Positions 48,701-53,730 of a DNA stretch of 62,000 nucleotides are shown here, piece after piece. Origin of the DNA: Tubiluchus corallicola (lineage: Eukaryota; Priapulida; Priapulimorpha; Priapulimorphida; Tubiluchidae); assembly GCA_030141605.1 (NCBI GenBank), contig JAQGDQ010000350.1, positions 42,098 through 104,097 of the forward strand. The letters are read 5' to 3'. Within the stretch, counting starts at the first letter, position 1. Each line of letters begins with the position of its first letter. The notes beneath the pieces were generated by a model, which was not told where the DNA came from, did not search any database, and saw nothing but the letters and a program-made list of their open reading frames with translations. The position numbers and the translations under genes were made by a program.

Positions 48701-51595
48701 GATTGTCCGATTTATCCGATATGTCTATATATGGTCTACATTATACAGGAATAATCACCTTAATAAGGCCTATATACATTGCACTATATACTGTGCACTA
48801 TATACTATACTGTATATTAATGTAAAATAGTTAACCTGTGTGAATAGAATAAAGAAATTATTGTACAGTTTAAATAAAAATGGCTTCGGCCCGTCAATGG
48901 CTCGTGGTGAGTTGGTAGGCCGTGTTGTGTTTAGCGATCTGGCTCGGCTGGAAATCGGCCAGTATCCTTTACCACGGTTGACGTCCGTCGTTTCCAATAT
49001 CCGGGCTAACGGGATCCGGTTTATCGAGGGTCGACTGTATTTTGAAGATAATTAGTAGTGATAATTTATAATTCATTACTGTTTCTGAGTAACGCTGTAA
49101 TGGCACTACAGCAGTACATTTAAATCTTGCCGTTGACAGTTAATGTCTTCGAAACTCATCTGTGTTTTCATAGCAGCTGAAGATTTCCACAGGTTTAGTC
49201 AACTGTGTACTTGCAGTTATAATGATCTCGGGCACAGTAAAGCAGCACTTTGATACGTCACGTGCCTGGGTGGTCGTTGCTATTCCCTGTGACTCTGTGA
49301 CGCTCTTGAAAATATTTCACCCAGAAGTGAACTGTTTTTGCTTAGTGATGCCCAGGGCAGATTTTTGTGCCCTATGGAACACCCTGTACCTTCTCTCCCA
49401 GCTCTCTGGTCACCACGTGTATCTCTGCTCAAAGCGTACATATTATTTGATACAAATTATGCAACATTATATATAAAACAAACTCTGTTGCTCTATATAG
49501 GTTTACGTCCCATAAATTCTTCACTCAGTTCAAAAGGAAATTTTAATTAAAATCATTTATTTGACTGAAAAATGTATCATATGTGCCTACAGAGCAAACA
49601 GTTGACCAAAATTTGTTTTTAATAACATTCATTTCACGATTCTTAAACCATTCATTTCATGGCAAAAAAAGAATTGCAAAGTTTGTTAAAATGGCTCATT
49701 TTACAATCTTTTGTTGCATAATGAGCAGCTAATAAATTTTTTTATCTTTTTTTTAGAAAAACCCATATTTTCTATTTTTAGTTGGTGACATCGTTTTCGG
49801 TTAAAACTTCCAAAAACTTGTTAACAATTGTGTTCATGCGGCACCACAGTTTACTTTGGATAAGTTTTATGTTGTCAGACATTCATGATAAAATGTTTAA
49901 CTCTTTGCTACAAGAAGAAAAGCCACAATGATAAGATGTTTGATATCTTTATCCTTTTCTCAACTTTCACAAAAATTATTTCAGCATTTGCATTTATTCT
50001 AGGTTTGTGTAAACCTCCTCGGATAGTACAGCCATTTGGACGGCGGTGTGTCGGCAGCTATTACTGGCCGCTGCAGGATAAGGTGTCGTATCGTTCCGGG
50101 TGGCGCTACCGACAGTACCCGAGGTATCCTCCTGATCAGTGGACATTTCAGTCAACCACTGAGTTAGAGACATTACCACTAGTAGGCAAGTAAACTTAAA
50201 CATTGTTAAACGTTATGACCAGGTATCAATACAGAAATGCACAGTTTATTAGTAGTACCATGCTTAAGTGCGTTTCATGGCTTAATTGGATACTCTGCAT
50301 AAAAACGAATACCTCAAACTGCTGTCATTGTCAAATAAACCGTTAAAATGTTTACAAAAATGCACTGCTGTATTATAACCATCAAAATAATGCTTCATAA
50401 TGACTTTGATAACTAAGTCAATTTTATTCCTAATAAAATTCATGCTAAACTAGTAATGCTAAGCTGATGTATCTCCAATTGTTGTCTAATTATTGATTTT
50501 TTCACAGGTCGTTTCGCTGTGTACAGTGGCGGAGGCTACGTACAAGAACTAACACGCAACACGACCGAAAACAGACAAATATTCAATCGCCTGATTAACT
50601 CGCGCTGGATCGATGACCAAACTCGTGCTGTGATGATCGAATTCACTCTTTTCAGTGTTAATTCACAGCTATTCAGCATCGTCAGTCTGATGGTGGAGTT
50701 CCACGGGACAGGTGGAATTTTCCCCTATCAGTCCATATTCACTCTGAACCTATACAAGTACGTTCAGTCGAGTGCTTTGTCTCTACTTGCAAGCGAGGTG
50801 ATCTATGTCTTGCTTCTGCTTATTTTCATCTACCGTGAAGTCAAGAAGATTTATAACAAACGAATGAAATACTTCAGCAAATTCTGGAACTGGTTGGATC
50901 TTGCCATTGTGCTGCTATCCATCGTATGCATCATCTTGTTCACAAAAAAGGCGATAGTCGTGAGAAAATTACTAGAGCGGTACTCCAAAAGTGATAAATC
51001 CGTGTTCATCAGCTTCTACGAAGCCGCATTGTTAGATTTCTCGCTGACGGGTGGGTTGGCGTTGTTAGTTGTCTTGGTAACCATCAAACTATGGCATGTT
51101 CTCATCTTCAGCCGTGTCATGTCAGTGTATTTTTTCAGTCTAGCGCTGTCGATGAAACCGCTGTTGCATTTTTGTTTGTTTCTGCTTTTTACCTTACTAC
51201 CGTTTGCAATGTTTGGGATGTTAGTATTTGGTCTGGAAGCGAGGCAATTTACCACATTCATCTTGAGTCTTGAAACTTTGTTTAACATGATCGTGCGGGC
51301 TGAAGAGTTTAAAGTTTTCGAAGCCGCACATTCGAGCCTTGGCCCGTTGTTTTTCACTATCTACACGATGTTCTCTCTCATATACGTGTTGGGTATATTC
51401 AAGGTACTTCTTATGCATTCGTACGACTCCATGGTGAAACAGATGAAACATAAACGACATTACGACATTGCCGAGTACATAGCCAAGCGAGTGTCTTCAC
51501 TCACACGATTCAATCAAATCAAGCAAGCTCGAATAAGACGTCGACAGTCAAGAAAAATTAGTCAATCGCTGGATATTGAAGAAATTTATGCTTGA
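597..51595 (+). CDS. Polycystin-1-like receptor/channel gene, 26 exons, 5' partial
   Basis: Gene-level entry; exons are listed separately. Seen: 26 exons joined at AG/GT (one GC donor) keep phase throughout and total 5847 nt, ending in TGA at 51593-51595 (1948 residues, start outside the window). Domains by residue: REJ-like 1-300, Cys-rich block about 345-620, first PLAT about 632-754, GPS about 772-815, TM1 about 835-857, second PLAT about 880-1006, TM2 about 1090-1107, paired helices in 1290-1370, then the TOP domain and channel helices from about 1420 to 1900. Known: polycystin-1 proteins are membrane receptors autocleaved at the GPS motif that pair with polycystin-2 type subunits, often in cilia or sperm. 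Inferred: a membrane receptor/channel subunit. The PLAT upstream of the GPS motif is not part of the usual family layout. Family assignment is very secure; the ortholog (PKD1, PKD1L1, PKD1L2 or PKD1L3 type) is not resolved. Confidence 0.93.
834..1247 (+). repeat. 47-bp tandem array, intron 1
   Basis: About 8.8 copies of a unit containing gttgactcaaggtagcattc. Copies differ by few substitutions, which points to recent expansion. No exon content. Confidence 0.95.
1248..3386 (+). other. Rest of intron 1
   Basis: AT-rich. A 62-bp direct duplication occupies 2085-2208. The segment 2480-2640 ends in a short reiterated tgtctatgtctat and may be the 3' tail of a retroelement, but no protein remnant is seen. 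Nothing else recognised. Confidence 0.4.
3387..3490 (+). CDS. Polycystin exon 2, REJ-like region
   Basis: Acceptor ttacag and donor gtaagt are both strong; phase 0 in, phase 2 out. It encodes a helical, weakly conserved segment ([20 protein letters not shown]). No motif is diagnostic on its own; assignment rests on phase and on neighbouring exons. Confidence 0.7.
3898..4027 (+). CDS. Polycystin exon 3, REJ-like region
   Basis: Acceptor ggttacag, donor cag|gttgat; phase 2 in, phase 0 out. The hydrophilic segment begins [14 protein letters not shown] and continues into a charged linker rich in Glu, Asn and Lys. This linker is typical of variable loops before the REJ C-terminal part. Confidence 0.75.
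4190..4700 (+). mobile_element. LINE 3' fragment, intron 3
   Basis: A + strand frame near 4207-4310 reads [20 protein letters not shown], a common C-terminal motif of LINE reverse transcriptases (G-P-x-L-W-N-x-x-x-x-x-I). In-frame stops follow. The segment ends in an aataaataaataaa tail at about 4672-4699, as in LINE 3' ends. It is 5'-truncated and dead. The clade is not resolved. Confidence 0.55.
5379..5529 (+). CDS. Polycystin exon 4, REJ-like region
   Basis: Acceptor tttttcag, donor gtgagc; phase 0 in, phase 1 out. Its translated product ([19 protein letters not shown] and onward) joins exon 5 through a split Gly codon. The GPS-proximal part of REJ proteins has comparable helical sequence here. 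Confidence 0.8.
5772..6411. mobile_element. pogo/Tc1-like MITE with TA target duplication, intron 4
   Basis: The left end cagtgtacgctcacttatct is flanked by TA. The right end, read on the opposite strand, begins cggtgttccctcactactta and is also flanked by TA. The inner right terminus contains tttatcgcgg, typical of pogo-like terminal repeats. The ends are diverged, and there is no transposase. Confidence 0.5.
6778..6869 (+). CDS. Polycystin exon 5, REJ C-terminal region
   Basis: Acceptor tgtttag, donor gag|gtagaa; phase 1 in, phase 0 out. It encodes [12 protein letters not shown] and an acidic stretch ending DVFDVE. Polycystin-1 proteins have a Phe-x-x-Pro strand at this point, just before the NPF/NPY segment carried here by exon 6. 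Confidence 0.8.
8080..8233 (+). CDS. Polycystin exon 6, REJ C-terminal NPY...SPVAS-like segment
   Basis: Acceptor ttattacag, donor gtaatc; phase 0 in, phase 1 out. It contains NPYIWSD and [12 protein letters not shown]. These match the conserved NPF...SSPVASL segment of polycystin-1 proteins, so this is one of the better anchors for the N-terminal half of the model. Confidence 0.88.
8703..8795. repeat. CA microsatellite, intron 6
   Basis: Interrupted (CA)n, directly abutting the 71-bp array. Confidence 0.95.
8797..9320 (+). repeat. 71-bp tandem array ending at the exon 7 acceptor
   Basis: About 7.4 copies of a unit with aacaatgcttttatttactg and ggtttgtctagacttg. Each copy has a TGTCTAG acceptor-like site. 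The last, diverged copy provides the real acceptor of exon 7 (tgtctag followed by acatg instead of acttg). Confidence 0.9.
9321..9463 (+). CDS. Polycystin exon 7, extracellular
   Basis: Acceptor ttgtctag, donor aag|gtaact; phase 1 in, phase 0 out. In the frame set by exon 6 it reads through [20 protein letters not shown], like the region preceding the GAIN/GPS part of polycystin-1. Two other overlapping frames are open here, but only this one fits both neighbours. The acceptor is the last member of a 71-bp tandem array. Confidence 0.8.
9947..10934 (+). CDS. Polycystin exon 8, large extracellular exon with Cys-rich block
   Basis: Acceptor ttttacag, donor gtgagt; phase 0 in, phase 1 out; 329 residues. 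The first 70 residues ([20 protein letters not shown]) follow the polycystin-1 pattern leading to the GPS region. Then comes a block of about 270 residues with about 36 cysteines in runs such as C-x(3-7)-C, plus several N-x-S/T sites. That implies a disulphide-dense, glycosylated extracellular module. I do not recognise the Cys block as a named family. It sits between the conserved strand and the first PLAT domain, so it looks like an insertion. Confidence 0.9.
10935..12627 (+). other. Intron 8
   Basis: About 1.7 kb, AT-rich, with no repeat array, element or coding signal that I can support. Confidence 0.4.
12628..12778 (+). CDS. Polycystin exon 9, first half of extracellular PLAT domain
   Basis: Acceptor tttgcag, donor gtaaaa; phase 1 in, phase 2 out. 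It encodes [20 protein letters not shown], followed by [12 protein letters not shown]. This matches the PLAT/LH2 opening (Y-x-I-x-x-x-T-x-D-x-x-x-A-G-T-x-A-x-V-x-x-x-L-x-G-E-x-G-x-S). Confidence 0.9.
12954..13408. mobile_element. piggyBac-type MITE with TTAA target site, intron 9
   Basis: 455 bp. Left end CCCTTTCAGTCCC and right end, read inverted, CCCTTTCATACCC are both flanked by TTAA (12950-12953 and 13409-13412). A cccacgggatac motif is repeated internally near both ends. There is no transposase. TTAA target and CCCTTT ends are the piggyBac hallmark. Confidence 0.8.
13413..14156 (+). other. Rest of intron 9
   Basis: No element or exon recognised. Confidence 0.35.
14157..14259 (+). CDS. 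Polycystin exon 10, middle of extracellular PLAT domain
   Basis: Acceptor ttttcag, donor gtgact; phase 2 in, phase 0 out. It encodes [19 protein letters not shown], then [15 protein letters not shown]. That is the diagnostic PLAT motif (L-G-x-I-x-x-I-x-x-x-H-D-N-x-G-x-x-P-S-W). Confidence 0.93.
14260..15580 (+). other. First part of intron 10
   Basis: A 60-nt foldback lies at 15021-15080 (gtggatttttgacgc paired with its near-complement gcgccataaaaatccac). Otherwise nothing recognised. Confidence 0.4.
15580..16140 (+). repeat. 17-bp tandem array, intron 10
   Basis: About 33 copies of ttggtgtaccactgctc with subtypes ending accagcattc, aacactgctc and atcactgctc. The subtypes mix in a non-random order. 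All frames stay open on both strands because the unit is stop-poor; no gene is implied. Confidence 0.95.
16327..16447 (+). CDS. Polycystin exon 11, end of extracellular PLAT domain
   Basis: Acceptor gccgtag, donor gtaagc; phase 0 in, phase 1 out. [20 protein letters not shown] matches the last PLAT strands (V-x-D-x-x-x-x-x-x-F-x-C-x-x-W-L). The flanking exons agree in phase, so this completes the first PLAT domain. Confidence 0.88.
16496..16745. repeat. TG-rich compound microsatellite, intron 11
   Basis: (TG)n interrupted by catg, cgtg and gggtg. It begins about 50 bases after the exon 11 donor. Confidence 0.95.
17205..19412 (+). repeat. 43-bp tandem array with two hairpins per unit, intron 11
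   Basis: About 51 copies. Each unit contains the perfect palindrome gtacataa-ga-ttatgtac. It also contains gtactg and cagtac, which pair around a 13-nt loop. Subtypes (cccc or ccac; acta or acaa; acat or atat) recur in blocks, suggesting block duplication. Confidence 0.97.
19752..19855 (+). CDS. Polycystin exon 12, first half of GPS motif
   Basis: Acceptor gcttgtag, donor gtaaaa; phase 1 in, phase 0 out. It contains [18 protein letters not shown], the classic first half of the GPS motif (C-x-x-W-x-x-x-x-x-x-W-x-x-x-G-C). Known: GAIN/GPS domains undergo autoproteolysis. Confidence 0.95.
19856..20805 (+). other. Intron 12
   Basis: No array or element recognised in about 950 bases. Confidence 0.35.
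20806..21036 (+). CDS. Polycystin exon 13, second half of GPS motif and TM1
   Basis: Acceptor atttgcag, donor gtttgt; phase 0 both sides, 77 residues. [17 protein letters not shown] is the C-x-C-x-H-x-[ST]-x-F half of the GPS motif. The cleavage tripeptide that is H-[LM]-[ST] in active members reads HMS, so cleavage is plausible. A hydrophobic helix of about 22 residues (from [20 protein letters not shown]) is TM1. Confidence 0.95.
21115..21518. mobile_element. piggyBac-type MITE with TTAA target site, intron 13
   Basis: 404 bp. Left end CCCTTTTGCCACG and right end, read inverted, CCCTTCCACTACG are flanked by TTAA at 21111-21114 and 21519-21522. An internal CA microsatellite is present. It differs in interior sequence from the 12.95-kb element, so it is a second family or a distant copy. 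Confidence 0.8.
21664..22380 (+). repeat. 46-bp tandem array, intron 13
   Basis: About 15.6 copies. The unit has short inverted pairs (tacct-gcca-aggta and tacat-tcaa-atgta). One truncated copy sits near 22260. Confidence 0.95.
22381..23133 (+). other. Rest of intron 13
   Basis: Short tgttgctgttac stretches near 23000 only. Nothing else recognised. Confidence 0.35.
23134..23254 (+). CDS. Polycystin exon 14, start of cytoplasmic PLAT domain
   Basis: Acceptor tttacag, donor gtgagt; phase 0 in, phase 1 out. It encodes [20 protein letters not shown] and VFIILNG, the canonical opening of the polycystin PLAT domain that follows TM1. Confidence 0.95.
24095..24343. mobile_element. hAT-type MITE with 8-bp target duplication, intron 14
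   Basis: 249 bp. Terminal inverted repeats CAGGGCCTATTTCA and, read inverted from the right, CAGGACCTATTTCA. Both sides are flanked by the direct 8-bp duplication actatgac (24087-24094 and 24344-24351). Subterminal GGGGAAGTGGGG is paired with its complement CCCCACTTCCCC. GC-rich relative to its surroundings. An 8-bp duplication and CAGGG ends fit hAT. Confidence 0.85.
24564..24592. repeat. TA microsatellite
   Basis: (TA)n in intron 14. Confidence 0.9.
25117..25276 (+). CDS. Polycystin exon 15, middle of cytoplasmic PLAT domain
   Basis: Acceptor ttctag, donor gtaagt; phase 1 in, phase 2 out. It includes [20 protein letters not shown] and [11 protein letters not shown], the core PLAT signature. 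The last Trp codon is split by the intron. Confidence 0.95.
25490..26132 (+). mobile_element. Decayed LINE 3' end, intron 15
   Basis: The + strand encodes the C-terminal region of a non-LTR reverse transcriptase in pieces: [49 protein letters not shown] and [10 protein letters not shown] frameshift near 25636 and a TGA near 26011 break it. It ends with a gaagaagaagaag tail at about 26118-26131. It is 5'-truncated and non-functional. Confidence 0.85.
26410..27310 (+). repeat. 18-bp tandem array, intron 15
   Basis: About 50 copies of tgagttgtgtgagctggg. Because 18 is a multiple of three, long spurious frames occur on both strands (G-E-L-x-E-L on +, T-H-P-A-H-T on -). It ends about 100 bases before exon 16. 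Confidence 0.95.
27408..27546 (+). CDS. Polycystin exon 16, end of cytoplasmic PLAT domain
   Basis: Acceptor tttacag, donor gtatgt; phase 2 in, phase 0 out. [18 protein letters not shown] followed by YGDWLAVD is the terminal PLAT strand pair with its W-L-x-V motif. Confidence 0.93.
27547..28498 (+). other. Intron 16
   Basis: No array or element recognised. Confidence 0.35.
28499..28606 (+). CDS. Polycystin exon 17, post-PLAT linker
   Basis: Acceptor tttttgcag, donor cag|gttaga; phase 0 both sides, 36 residues. [20 protein letters not shown] is the highly conserved linker of polycystin-1 proteins (D-x-H-L-W-L-S-x-x-x-x-P-P-x-S-x-F-T-R-x-Q). Confidence 0.95.
28915..29190 (+). repeat. Degenerate ~60-65 bp tandem copies across the exon 18 acceptor
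   Basis: Blocks starting cacattatgttctgtttcaa, cacatcatgttttatttcaa, cacataatgttgcttttcaac and cacattatgttccctttcag succeed one another. The last is the acceptor of exon 18 and runs into coding sequence, where cacattatg recurs. Heavily diverged, so old. Confidence 0.6.
29125..29260 (+). CDS. Polycystin exon 18, TM2 region
   Basis: Acceptor ccctttcag, donor gtaaga; phase 0 in, phase 1 out. It completes FTRVQ-RATC and continues [17 protein letters not shown], the L-x-x-I-M-F-x-G-I-P segment of polycystin-1. Degenerate copies of its acceptor region lie directly upstream. Confidence 0.93.
29390..33020 (+). repeat. 89-bp tandem array carrying the exon 19 acceptor and exon start
   Basis: About 40 copies. 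Each has tgtttactgtgtttatag (or tttacag) followed by the first 59 bases of exon 19 and then catgtaact. The TATAG and TACAG forms alternate in places, giving a 178-bp higher-order unit. One copy near 32265-32300 is deleted and carries a T run. The real exon is the last copy. Confidence 0.97.
32967..33090 (+). CDS. Polycystin exon 19, transmembrane helix and cytoplasmic loop start
   Basis: Acceptor gtttatag in the last member of the 89-bp array, donor gtaaga at 33091; phase 1 in, phase 2 out. It encodes [18 protein letters not shown] and then [15 protein letters not shown]. In polycystin-1 the same place holds a P-x-x-x-x-I-x-x-L-F-R helix end. The first 59 bases are shared with each array copy. 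Only this copy continues into the basic loop. Confidence 0.88.
33220..37330 (+). repeat. 30-bp tandem array, intron 19
   Basis: About 137 copies of gtgttattaacgtggactct plus cttgtattga. It spans 4.1 kb and stops 16 bases before the exon 20 acceptor. Copies at about 36040-36740 are nearly identical, while edges are more varied. Open frames up to about 400 codons ([10 protein letters not shown] per unit) are a product of the 30-bp period. Confidence 0.98.
37346..37412 (+). CDS. Polycystin exon 20, cytoplasmic loop
   Basis: Acceptor attgcttag, donor gtaagt; phase 2 in, phase 0 out; 22 residues rich in Arg and Ser ([18 protein letters not shown]). It is a likely phosphorylatable basic loop. Assignment rests on splice sites and phase, and on the loop being variable in the family. 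Confidence 0.75.
37413..38118 (+). other. Intron 20
   Basis: About 700 bases, pyrimidine-rich near both ends. No repeat array or element seen. Confidence 0.4.
38119..38828 (+). CDS. Polycystin exon 21, loop plus paired transmembrane helices
   Basis: Acceptor gtgtaaag, donor gtactt; phase 0 in, phase 2 out; 236 residues. An acidic and basic loop leads to [15 protein letters not shown], then [18 protein letters not shown] and [17 protein letters not shown]. These are the best conserved helices of polycystin-1 (Y-G-L-x-F-G...S-x-x-W-x-x-S-M...Q-S-x-F...P-L-x-V). The frame stays open to TAA at 38848. The GTACTT donor is supported because it joins exon 22 in frame. Confidence 0.92.
39034..39800 (+). 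repeat. 52-bp tandem array, intron 21
   Basis: About 14.7 copies of a unit containing gtatctgaacacaaacttgc. Open on the - strand in all frames; not a gene. Confidence 0.96.
39860..40425. repeat. TG-rich compound microsatellite with ~100-bp higher order, intron 21
   Basis: Blocks of gtgtgagtgcgtgttatgta and gggtgttcgcatgcaagtg alternate with (TG)n. Confidence 0.9.
40776..40913 (+). repeat. 69-bp tandem duplication across the exon 22 acceptor
   Basis: Two near-identical copies of an acceptor (ctgtttcag) plus the first 52 bases of exon 22. 69 bp is 23 codons, so either acceptor keeps frame. Confidence 0.93.
40854..41033 (+). CDS. Polycystin exon 22, S1 helix of channel module
   Basis: Acceptor gtttcag (second of two identical acceptors), donor gtaaga; phase 2 in and out. 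It encodes [17 protein letters not shown], then [20 protein letters not shown]. This matches the R-x-P-P-x-x-x-E/Q-L-x-x-x-R-E and helix segment before R-D-E-R in polycystin-1. If the first acceptor (exon start 40785) is used, 23 residues are added in frame. Confidence 0.9.
41670..45370 (+). repeat. 71-bp tandem array, intron 22
   Basis: About 52 copies of a unit with ggggagaaaaacagtgtcat and aatatttttcttctgtctac. Very homogeneous. Each copy holds a strong polypyrimidine tract followed by acaag. Confidence 0.98.
45764..45839 (+). CDS. Polycystin exon 23, start of extracellular TOP domain
   Basis: Acceptor gatttatag, donor gtaagc; phase 2 in, phase 0 out; 25 residues plus a split Arg codon. 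[19 protein letters not shown] continues R-D-E-R in the family pattern. The last 21 or so bases and the donor are the first unit of a 93-bp array. Confidence 0.9.
45815..46797 (+). repeat. 93-bp tandem array carrying the exon 23 end and donor
   Basis: About 10.5 copies. Each repeats ggacacactggcttctatgaa followed by the donor gtaagc. 93 is a multiple of three, and the first four or so units stay open in the exon 23 frame until about 46214. Confidence 0.97.
46800..47633 (+). other. Rest of intron 23
   Basis: No element recognised. Confidence 0.35.
47634..47790 (+). CDS. Polycystin exon 24, TOP domain
   Basis: Acceptor attttag, donor gttttt (weak); phase 0 in, phase 1 out. [20 protein letters not shown] and later [10 protein letters not shown] match the polycystin TOP-domain segment (W-x-W-L-x-x-x-x-x-P-x-L-x ... 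x-x-R-L-R-Q-L-R-V). Confidence 0.93.
47985..48632. mobile_element. Foldback/MITE-like element, intron 24
   Basis: The left end ttctactaaa-like (tactaaaattaagccggg) resembles the inverted right end (ttactaaacccaggctttca). The interior is largely inverted, with gcgac and gtcgc words on opposite strands in the two halves. Target duplication not resolved. Confidence 0.45.
48651..49037. mobile_element. pogo-like MITE with TA target duplication, intron 24
   Basis: 387 bp. Left CAGTCAACCCTCGTTAAACT and inverted right CAGTCGACCCTCGATAAACC, flanked by TA at both ends (48649-48650 and 49038-49039). CAGT-CNACCCTCG ends are typical of pogo/Tigger elements. No transposase. Confidence 0.8.
49038..50002 (+). 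other. Rest of intron 24
   Basis: No element or exon recognised. Confidence 0.35.
50003..50185 (+). CDS. Polycystin exon 25, TOP domain, GC donor
   Basis: Acceptor attctag; phase 1 in and out. It encodes [18 protein letters not shown] and later [12 protein letters not shown], the family's C-x-x-x-x...W-x-Y-x-S-x-x-E-L region. The only donor giving correct phase is GC at 50186 (gcaagt); the nearby GT at 50182 breaks the frame. With the GC donor the protein reads [14 protein letters not shown], matching the conserved G-x-x-x-x-Y-x-G-G-G-Y. Confidence 0.9.
50508..51595 (+). CDS. Polycystin exon 26, polycystin cation channel helices and C terminus
   Basis: Acceptor ttcacag; phase 1 in; 362 residues to a TGA stop. 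Motifs include [49 protein letters not shown], and a pore-helix stretch near [20 protein letters not shown], then [18 protein letters not shown]. These are the S1-S6 and TOP elements of the PKD channel domain. Where polycystin-2 has a leucine-glycine-aspartate filter, this protein has V-R-A-E-E, as expected for a non-canonical polycystin-1 type pore. The tail is basic and short. No coiled coil or EF hand is seen. Confidence 0.95.
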
Positions 51596-52330
51596 ACCTT
51601 AATTGTGGTTAAGTAAATTATTGTAGCTGCAACAAAGCATTTGGATATATATATAAACTGTGATGTGTAGGCTAGGTTTTAATATAAGGGCATCCATTAC
51701 ACACACACACGTATTATGGAAGGGTGCGATTTTTCAAAATTTATGTGGTACCGAAAATTACCTAGATTTACATTGTAATTATCTAACATTGCAAAATAAT
51801 TAGTATTCAGCATCGCATACTTTTCGACATAATTCTTGTTTTAAGCTGGTTAATTGGACTCAGTTGTGCTTGTGTTATTTTCTTTAATGCCGAAAGAAAG
51901 AGTTAAAAAGAGTGTGTTAAGTGACATTTGATGTAAGTAAGATCGAAAGAGTGGCTATGAGTTTAACCATGATTTGATAATAACTGCCTTAATTAGTCTT
52001 TTTTGGTGAGTATGATTTCCAATTATGGTCCAATTTTGTACGATTATAGTAGTGCATAATATATCATATATACATACATTCATATTTGACATATATTCAT
52101 ATATATATTATAATAGTCACTTGTCCAGTATTACTGTGATTAACTTATAACTTTCGTAGATACTATTATTATATACATTGAAATTAACTAATAGCTAATT
52201 TTTTACATATTTAGCAGATCTGTAATTTTATATAGCCATTTATTTATTTAATAAATTATTTATTTTACTCTTGTTTTTAGACTGTTGTCACCAAAACGTA
52301 TTTCTAGTACATCTAGTTATAAAATTTTTA
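51596..52330 (+). other. Probable 3' UTR and downstream flank
   Basis: AT-rich. Holds the one AATAAA noted at 52250. Nothing else recognised. Confidence 0.4.
52250..52255 (+). promoter_or_regulatory. Candidate polyadenylation signal of the polycystin gene
   Basis: First AATAAA downstream of the stop codon, about 650 bases away and before the 58-bp array. Position is the only support, in an AT-rich stretch where such hexamers occur by chance. Confidence 0.25.
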
Positions 52331-53730
52331 GTGCACAGGAAGAAAAAGAGAGTCATTATTTCTTTATAACCTCTCTTTGAGATGACTACTCCACTAGAAA
52401 AAGAGAGAGTCATTATTTCTTTATAACCTCTCTTTGAAATGACTACTCCACTAGAAAAAGAGAGAGTCATTGATTTCTTTATAATCTCTCTTTGAGATGA
52501 CTACTCCACTAGAAAAAGAGAGAGTCATTATTTCTTTATAACTTCTCTTTGAGATGACTACTCCACAAGAAAAAGAGAGAGTCATTGATTTCTTTATAAC
52601 CTCTCTTTGAGATGACTACTCCACTAGAAAAAGAGAGAGTCATTGATTTCTTTATAACCTCTCTTTGAGATGACTACTCCACTAGAAAAAGAGAGAGTCA
52701 TTGATTTCTTTATAACCTCTCTTTGAGATGACTACTCCACTAGAAAAAGAGAGAGTCATTGATTTCTTTATAACCTCTCTTTGAGATGACTATTCCACTA
52801 GAAAAAGAGAGAATCACTGATTTCTTTATAACCTCTCTTTGAGATGACTACTCCACTAGAAAAAGAGAGAGTCATTGATTTCTTTATAACCTCTCTTTGA
52901 GATGACTACTCCACTAGAAAAAGAGAGAGTCATTGATTTCTTTATAACCTCTCTTTGAGATGACTACTCCACTAGAAAAAGAGAGAGTCATTGATTTCTT
53001 TATAACCTCTCTTTGAGATGACTACTCCACTAGAAAAAGAGAGAGTCATGATTTCTTTATAACCTCTCTTTGAGATGACTACTCCACTAGAAAAAGAGAG
53101 AGTCATTGATTTCTTTATAACCTCTCTTTGAGATGACTACTCCACTAGAAAAAGAGAGAGTCATTATTTCTTTATAACCTCTCTTTGAGATGACTACTCC
53201 ACTAGAAAAAGAGAGAGTCATTGATTTCTTTATAACCTCTCTTTGAGATGACTACTCCACTAGAAAAAGAGAGAGTCATTGATTTCTTTATAACCTCTCT
53301 TTGAGATGACTACTCCACTAGAAAAGGAGAGAGTCATTATTTCTTTATAACCTCTCTTTGAGATGACTATTCCACTAGAAAAAGAGAGAGTCATTGATTT
53401 CTTTATAACCTCTCTTTGAGATGACTATTCCACTAGAAAAAGAGAGAGTCATTGATTTTTTTATAACCTCTCTTTGAGATGACTACTCCACTAGAAAAAG
53501 AGAGAGTCATTGATTTCTTTATAACCTCTCTTTGAGATGCTATTCCACTAGAAAAAGAGAGAGTCATTGATTTCTTTATAACCTCTCTTTGAGATGACTA
53601 CTCCACTAGAAAAAGAGAGAGTCATTATTTCTTTATAACCTCTCTTTGAGATGACTATTCCACAAGAAAAAGAGAGAGTCATTGATTTTTTATAACCTCT
53701 CTTTGAGATGACTACTCCACTAGAAAAACC
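52330..53730 (+). repeat. 58-bp tandem array downstream of the polycystin gene
   Basis: About 24 copies; some units are 57 bp from loss of one base. Each unit can fold, with aaagagag pairing with ctctcttt about 20 bases away. Confidence 0.96.

Noticed and set aside
50182-50183. GT donor for exon 25
   Set aside because: It would break the frame into exon 26; the GC donor at 50186 keeps it and restores the conserved motif.
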